Assembly (NCBI RefSeq): GCF_001293775.1
Contig: NZ_LGLN01000032.1
Location: 201,197-249,703, forward strand
DNA length: 48,507 bases
Source: Pseudomonas syringae pv. cilantro
GTDB lineage: Bacteria > Pseudomonadota > Gammaproteobacteria > Pseudomonadales > Pseudomonadaceae
Direction of reading: 5' to 3'
The position numbers were made by a program, and so were the translations under genes. Positions 44,626-48,507 of this stretch are shown here, piece by piece. Every line of letters begins with the position of its first letter. Positions within the stretch are counted from its first letter, which is position 1. Below the pieces are notes generated by a model that saw nothing but the letters and a program-made list of their open reading frames with translations, made no database searches and was not told where the DNA came from.

Positions 44626-45970
44626 GGCGTAATTCCAGCTTGCGGATTAGTAAGGAAGCCTTTGCCAGCTCGATGTGCCCGGATGGCAGGTCAATGGCCA
44701 GCTTCTTGTATAGCGAGCGAACCTCCTCCAGATCGCCAGCCATCAGCAATTCTTGAAGTCTGTCCAGACGTTTCTGGACAGCAGCATTGCGAATATCTGT
44801 GTCCATGACACTCAACAACACCTGATTGGCATCAAGCCCGTAAAGGCTGTCTTGCTCGCGCAATTCGCCATCGTCCATGACATACACCAGCACATCCTTG
44901 CTGTCGCTGATGACCAGCGGCGAATGCGTGGTCAGGAGGAACTGGCAGTTCGGGAATGTGGTGGTGAGTTGGGCGATCAGGCTGCGCTGCCACTTGGGAT
45001 GCAAGTGCAGGTCGACTTCATCGATCAGCACGATGCCATTGCCATGCAGGGGATTTTCGAGGGCCGGATTCATCATGGCCAGGCGTCTGGCGATATCGCC
45101 GACGAGCGCCATCATGGACTTTTCGCCCTGGGACAGCTGAGACACGTTCAGCGTCTGGCCGTCTTTATCGATTGCCATATGCAGGCGCGGCTTGCGCTTG
45201 ACGCGCAGGTTTGTGAAGCCGGGCATGAAGGCTGCGACCGCATTTCTGACCGCCGTCAGCTGGCGGTCACGCGACGAGGCATGTTCTCTGGTCAGTACTT
45301 TCCAGAGTTCTGTATCCACCAGGATCTTTTGAGACAGTTCATTAAGCAGCTCTGTCGAGATGCCCGTTTCATTTTCGCTGTCTTCGCGCTCCCTGAACCA
45401 TTCGAAAAACCGACGAAAATCCACCCCACGACCCAAGGCGTTGTCGTAGCCGTCCAGTTGATCAAAAGTCCGTTTGCCGTGAATTTTTGGCTGTACATCA
45501 AGCACCGAGCGTTCAACTGGATAGAAGGCCAGAATCGGAAGAGACGCATCGATTTTAGAGGTTAACTTTGAGCGGTAGCCATCCGCCAACCAGTTTAACT
45601 CGTTCAATACGGTAGATGAGGTGGGGTTACGTCCTTTCCTTGTGGTCGTAATTCCCCAATGGTACTCAGGCCCACTTACCAGAGGATGCAGAATCAGATC
45701 ATCGTATGCATCAATAAGAATCGAGGACGTTACTGCACCGGCCTGAATCGTGTCCTCATCAATCCGACTACCAACACCTTTAGGCGTCCTGACCCTCGCC
45801 ACCAGCCAGCTCAATGATGTGGCGACAGACCTGAGCAGCGTCGTTTTCCCCGCGCCATTATTCCCCACCAGCACGGTTACCCTCGACGCATGCCGTTCGG
45901 TCGGCGCCAGTGCGACCTCCAGATCACTGAAACGCCCCACATTGATGAGCCTGAAGCTTTTGATTTCCAT
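44612..45970 (-). CDS. ptuA: ABC-type ATPase, Septu PtuA-like
   Basis: A 452-residue ATPase of the RecF/SMC/AAA-15 group. ATG 45970 has AGGGA upstream and begins MEIKSFRLINVGRFSDLEV, the normal start for such proteins; the longer frame adds 11 residues. Walker A is GNNGAGKTT (36-44), signature LSQGEK (279-284), Walker B VLIDEVDLHLHP with Asp317-Glu318, and H-loop TTHSPLVI with His349. A long helical insert lies between Walker A and the signature. The PtuB-like HNH gene overlaps it. PtuA is thought to sense phage and restrain or activate PtuB; here that is inferred from the pair. No reverse transcriptase or msd RNA of a retron was seen nearby. Confidence 0.85.
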   Translation of the reverse strand: MEIKSFRLINVGRFSDLEVALAPTERHASRVTVLVGNNGAGKTTLLRSVATSLSWLVARVRTPKGVGSRIDEDTIQAGAVTSSILIDAYDDLILHPLVSGPEYHWGITTTRKGRNPTSSTVLNELNWLADGYRSKLTSKIDASLPILAFYPVERSVLDVQPKIHGKRTFDQLDGYDNALGRGVDFRRFFEWFREREDSENETGISTELLNELSQKILVDTELWKVLTREHASSRDRQLTAVRNAVAAFMPGFTNLRVKRKPRLHMAIDKDGQTLNVSQLSQGEKSMMALVGDIARRLAMMNPALENPLHGNGIVLIDEVDLHLHPKWQRSLIAQLTTTFPNCQFLLTTHSPLVISDSKDVLVYVMDDGELREQDSLYGLDANQVLLSVMDTDIRNAAVQKRLDRLQELLMAGDLEEVRSLYKKLAIDLPSGHIELAKASLLIRKLELRRAKD

Positions 45971-46217
45971 GAAAGTCCCTGAGGGGATTGATCCAGAACA
46001 CAATGACGGTCGGCATTATGGCACTCCTGCAAGCCCCGTGAAGACCTCGCCATAAAACGACTCACATCAAATCATCATTCCCGGAAATATCCTGTATCAA
46101 CTCGCCGTACCTACTTATCCCCCGACAAAACCGTTAGCCTGCTTTCCATCGGTCAACAACTCATCTGTCAGACGCGCCTGGCGTGCTTGCCAGGTTTACG
46201 CTCAAGCGAGACTTTTC

Positions 46218-47414
46218 ATGCCCCACTCGTCCCAATCTGCGCATAACACCGTGACCATGACGCCCGGTCTGGTGATGCTGTTCGCGTTCTGCTGTGGCGC
46301 GATTGTCGCCAACATTTACTACGCGCAACCAATCATCGAGCTGATTGCGCCTGATATCGGGCTGTCGAGCACTGCGGCCAGTCTGATCGTTTCACTGACG
46401 CAGATCGGTTATGCGCTGGGCCTGTTCTTTCTGGTGCCGCTGGGTGATTTGCTGGAAAACCGCCGGCTGATGCTGATCACCACGGTGGTTGCGGTGCTCA
46501 GCCTGCTGGGCGCTGCTTTTGCCGAGCAGCCGAATCTGTTTCTGCTGGTGTCGTTGCTGGTGGGTTTCAGTTCGGTGTCGGTGCAGATGCTGATTCCGCT
46601 AGCGGCGCATCTGGCACCGGAAGAATCGCGCGGCCGGGTGGTCGGCAGCATCATGGGTGGGTTGCTGTTGGGGATTTTGCTGGCGCGGCCCATTGCCAGT
46701 CTGGTGGCTGACCATTTCGGCTGGCGTGCGGTGTTCGGTTCGGCGGCCGTGGTGATGATCGGTATCAGCGTGGTGCTGGCGACCACCATGCCCAAACGCG
46801 TGCCTGACCACCGTGCGTCCTATGGCCAGTTGCTGTTCTCGCTCTGGACCCTGTTGCGGACCCAGCCTGTGCTGCGCCAGCGTGCTTTTTATCAGGCCTG
46901 CATGTTCGCGACATTCAGTCTGTTCTGGACCGCCGCACCGCTGGAGCTGTCGCGCAATCACGGGTTGTCGCAAACCCAGATCGCCCTTTTTGCCTTGATC
47001 GGTGCCATTGGTGCCATCGCGGCCCCCATCAGCGGCCGTTTGGCAGACGCAGGCTATACGCGGATAGCGTCACTGGGCGCATTGCTGTTCGGCGCGCTGA
47101 GTTTCCTGCCGGGTCTGATTCACCCTGTCTATAGCGTGATCGGTCTTGCAGTGACCGGCGTGGTGCTGGATTTCTGTGTGCAAACCAGCATGGTGCTGGG
47201 CCAGCGCACCATCTACGCACTGGATGCCGCGAGCCGCAGCCGACTCAACGCGCTGTACATGACCAGCATTTTCATCGGCGGCTCGATTGGCTCGGCGGTG
47301 GCCAGCCCGTTGTTCGACCATGGCGGCTGGACCTGGGTGTTGATCGCAGGCACGCTGCTGCCGCTGACTGCATTGCTGGCGTTGCTCAGGGATCGATCCA
47401 GGCAGAATGCGTAA
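46218..47414 (+). CDS. MFS transporter
   Basis: A 398-residue, twelve-helix major facilitator of the drug/metabolite-proton antiporter type. The start region IVANIYYAQPIIELIAPDIGLS, GDLLENRRLM and PEESRGRVVGSIMGGLLLGILLARP belong to a widely distributed group of uncharacterised bacterial MFS proteins. Substrate unknown. It stands alone between the PtuAB cassette (transcribed away) and a membrane protein gene. A hairpin follows at 47453-47474. Confidence 0.88.
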   Translation: MPHSSQSAHNTVTMTPGLVMLFAFCCGAIVANIYYAQPIIELIAPDIGLSSTAASLIVSLTQIGYALGLFFLVPLGDLLENRRLMLITTVVAVLSLLGAAFAEQPNLFLLVSLLVGFSSVSVQMLIPLAAHLAPEESRGRVVGSIMGGLLLGILLARPIASLVADHFGWRAVFGSAAVVMIGISVVLATTMPKRVPDHRASYGQLLFSLWTLLRTQPVLRQRAFYQACMFATFSLFWTAAPLELSRNHGLSQTQIALFALIGAIGAIAAPISGRLADAGYTRIASLGALLFGALSFLPGLIHPVYSVIGLAVTGVVLDFCVQTSMVLGQRTIYALDAASRSRLNALYMTSIFIGGSIGSAVASPLFDHGGWTWVLIAGTLLPLTALLALLRDRSRQNA

Positions 47415-47452
47415 ACGCTGCACTTTGTGATCCAATTGCAGGATAATGCCGC

Positions 47453-47474
47453 GGCGATGGCATAGCCCATCGCC
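47453..47474 (+). terminator. hairpin after MFS gene
   Basis: GGCGATGG-CATAGC-CCATCGCC is a perfect 8-bp stem 39 bases after the stop codon. No T run follows, so it is a weak terminator or a processing element. Confidence 0.45.
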
Positions 47475-47580
47475 CTTCTGGCTCTCTCGCACCTCTGGGC
47501 TCGCGTATCCGGCACCTCTGGATCTGCGCGATTGAACACGGATTGTACAGACGCCTTTTTCCAAGGCCCTCAACCTGCCG

Positions 47581-48387
47581 ATGCCGTTATTCAGACGCGT
47601 CGGCGCATTTGCGCAAAACCCGAACAAGGCAAAAACAGCAATGGATGCAGCACCACGAACAAGCAAGATTTCCGCGATTTTCGCCAAGATATCGATCGGT
47701 ATCAGCGGCATGATCGGCGTTATCTGGAGCATCTTCACCTACCTGTTCCCGGACCCGGCCGTTCTAGGTCTCAGTGTCGACTTCATCAACTGGAAGACCC
47801 TGATCATCATCGTCGGCACGGTCATGGTGTTCAGCGGGCTGGGGATCGCCATCCTCGCCAGAAAGCTCCCGTCGGTACTCAAACTCGGCGTCTGGCTCGG
47901 CCTGGCACTGTTCCTCTGTGCTGTGTTCTTCAGGCTGGGCGGCGAATACGCCAAGCCTTCGGTCGAGTTTGCCCGTAGCCAGACATTGTTCACCGAAAAC
48001 GAAAGCGCCAACCTGTTTGGCAAACGCTCCGAGACCGTCGACAACGTGAGTATGGAGTTGCTGGGTTGTGACCAGAATGGCCAGTCGCCTACCTGTACGC
48101 TGGAGCTGACCAACAAGAGCGCAGACCGTGACTTCCGCTTTCTGAACCCGATCAGCCTGTTTGAAGAAACCGGCGGCGCGCTGGGCCTGTCGCAACTGCG
48201 TGTCGGTGATGCGAAGTACGACCGCTGGGACAGCTTCCAGCTGATCCGCAACGTCCCTACCCGCGTGACGCTGATCTTTGAAGCGACAAATGGTCGGGTC
48301 AAGCAGTCACCTGCCTTGAAGCTGACCTTCCGTGATCGCGAGAGCAAGGAAAACGTGCTCAAGTTCAACGAGGTCAAAGTCAACTGA
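47581..48387 (+). CDS. membrane protein of unknown function
   Basis: A 268-residue protein with two or three hydrophobic segments near the N-terminus (about 32-57, 72-92 and 98-114), then a periplasmic-looking domain of about 150 residues. The latter has two cysteines (GCDQNGQSPTC), which could form a disulfide, and alternating beta-rich sequence suggesting an immunoglobulin-like fold. ATG 47581 gives the full frame; ATG 47641 (MDAAPRTSK) is an alternative, and neither has a good ribosome site. No family recognised. Confidence 0.7.
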   Translation: MPLFRRVGAFAQNPNKAKTAMDAAPRTSKISAIFAKISIGISGMIGVIWSIFTYLFPDPAVLGLSVDFINWKTLIIIVGTVMVFSGLGIAILARKLPSVLKLGVWLGLALFLCAVFFRLGGEYAKPSVEFARSQTLFTENESANLFGKRSETVDNVSMELLGCDQNGQSPTCTLELTNKSADRDFRFLNPISLFEETGGALGLSQLRVGDAKYDRWDSFQLIRNVPTRVTLIFEATNGRVKQSPALKLTFRDRESKENVLKFNEVKVN

Positions 48388-48433
48388 TACAAACTTCTCA
48401 GGATGCCCTCAGGGCGGGCTTCTGCCAGGTGGG

Positions 48434-48490
48434 CGTGGGAGCAGACCGGGCGACGCTTCGTTTGTCCGCGATGGGCTGCGAAGCAGCCCT
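48434..48490. repeat. REP element at right end
   Basis: The sequence GTGGGAGCAGACCGGGCGAC, then CGCTTCG, TTTGTCCGCGATGG and the perfect hairpin GGGCTGC-GAA-GCAGCCC (48473-48489) has the form of the REP repeats common between genes in P. syringae. It lies 47 bases after the last gene and is intergenic. Confidence 0.65.
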
Positions 48491-48507
48491 GAAACCGGTC
48501 ACCTTGG

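Noticed and set aside
43975..46217. Retron (reverse transcriptase and msr-msd RNA) associated with PtuAB
   Set aside because: No reverse transcriptase frame or YxDD motif lies on either side; the flanks are RND pump and MFS transporter genes.

Overview
The window looks like chromosomal DNA of a fluorescent pseudomonad, most probably the Pseudomonas syringae group. The coding DNA is GC-rich with dense, short-spaced genes. It carries Pseudomonas-style REP palindromes (about 13018 and 48434), a FAN1-type VRR-NUC nuclease, a recognisable RhlA, DUF2790 and OprD-family proteins, and a TriABC-like efflux operon. No rRNA, tRNA, CRISPR array, IS element or integrase was seen. Everything was read by eye from sequence; no database search was possible.

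Layout. 1-3.4 kb: assimilatory nitrite reductase nirBD behind a sigma-54-type promoter and a leader ending in a strong terminator hairpin, the layout expected for antitermination control. 3.4-5.6 kb: a secreted alpha/beta hydrolase divergent from a LysR regulator. 5.6-9.6 kb: a phosphate ABC transporter operon pstSCAB without phoU, behind a Pho-box-like promoter, with a possible 40-residue gene upstream. 9.9-13 kb: two related small secreted proteins, FAN1-like nuclease and a nucleoside deoxyribosyltransferase-like protein. 13-20.9 kb: LysR/AbrB-type permease pair, an AGE-family sugar isomerase, a chemoreceptor, glycerate kinase and a lipoprotein hydrolase. 20.9-26.6 kb: glucarate catabolism (GntR/FCD regulator, MFS transporter, glucarate dehydratase), then a DUF1345 membrane protein and a D-2-hydroxyacid dehydrogenase.

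26.7-30.8 kb: two small secreted proteins divergent around a perfect CusR/CopR-type copper box; an OprD-family porin behind two perfect palindromes; and an odd 416-residue protein with a disordered N-terminus and a glycoside hydrolase 5-like C-terminal half that seems to lack its acid/base glutamate. 30.9-37.1 kb: a TonB-dependent siderophore receptor, nicotinamidase, a formate/nitrite-transporter family protein and an OmpR-type two-component system. 37.1-43.9 kb: a long leader region, rhlA (the lipid step of rhamnolipid/HAA biosurfactant synthesis) and a two-adaptor RND efflux operon. 44-46 kb: an overlapping HNH nuclease/ABC-type ATPase pair, which I read as a Septu (PtuAB) anti-phage cassette, inserted between housekeeping-like genes. 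46.2-48.5 kb: an MFS transporter, a two-helix membrane protein of unknown function and a REP element.

The items most worth a second look are the PtuAB cassette, the GH5-like putative secreted protein with its AT-rich upstream region, the copper-box gene pair, the nirB leader and the 22-bp palindrome ahead of the porin.
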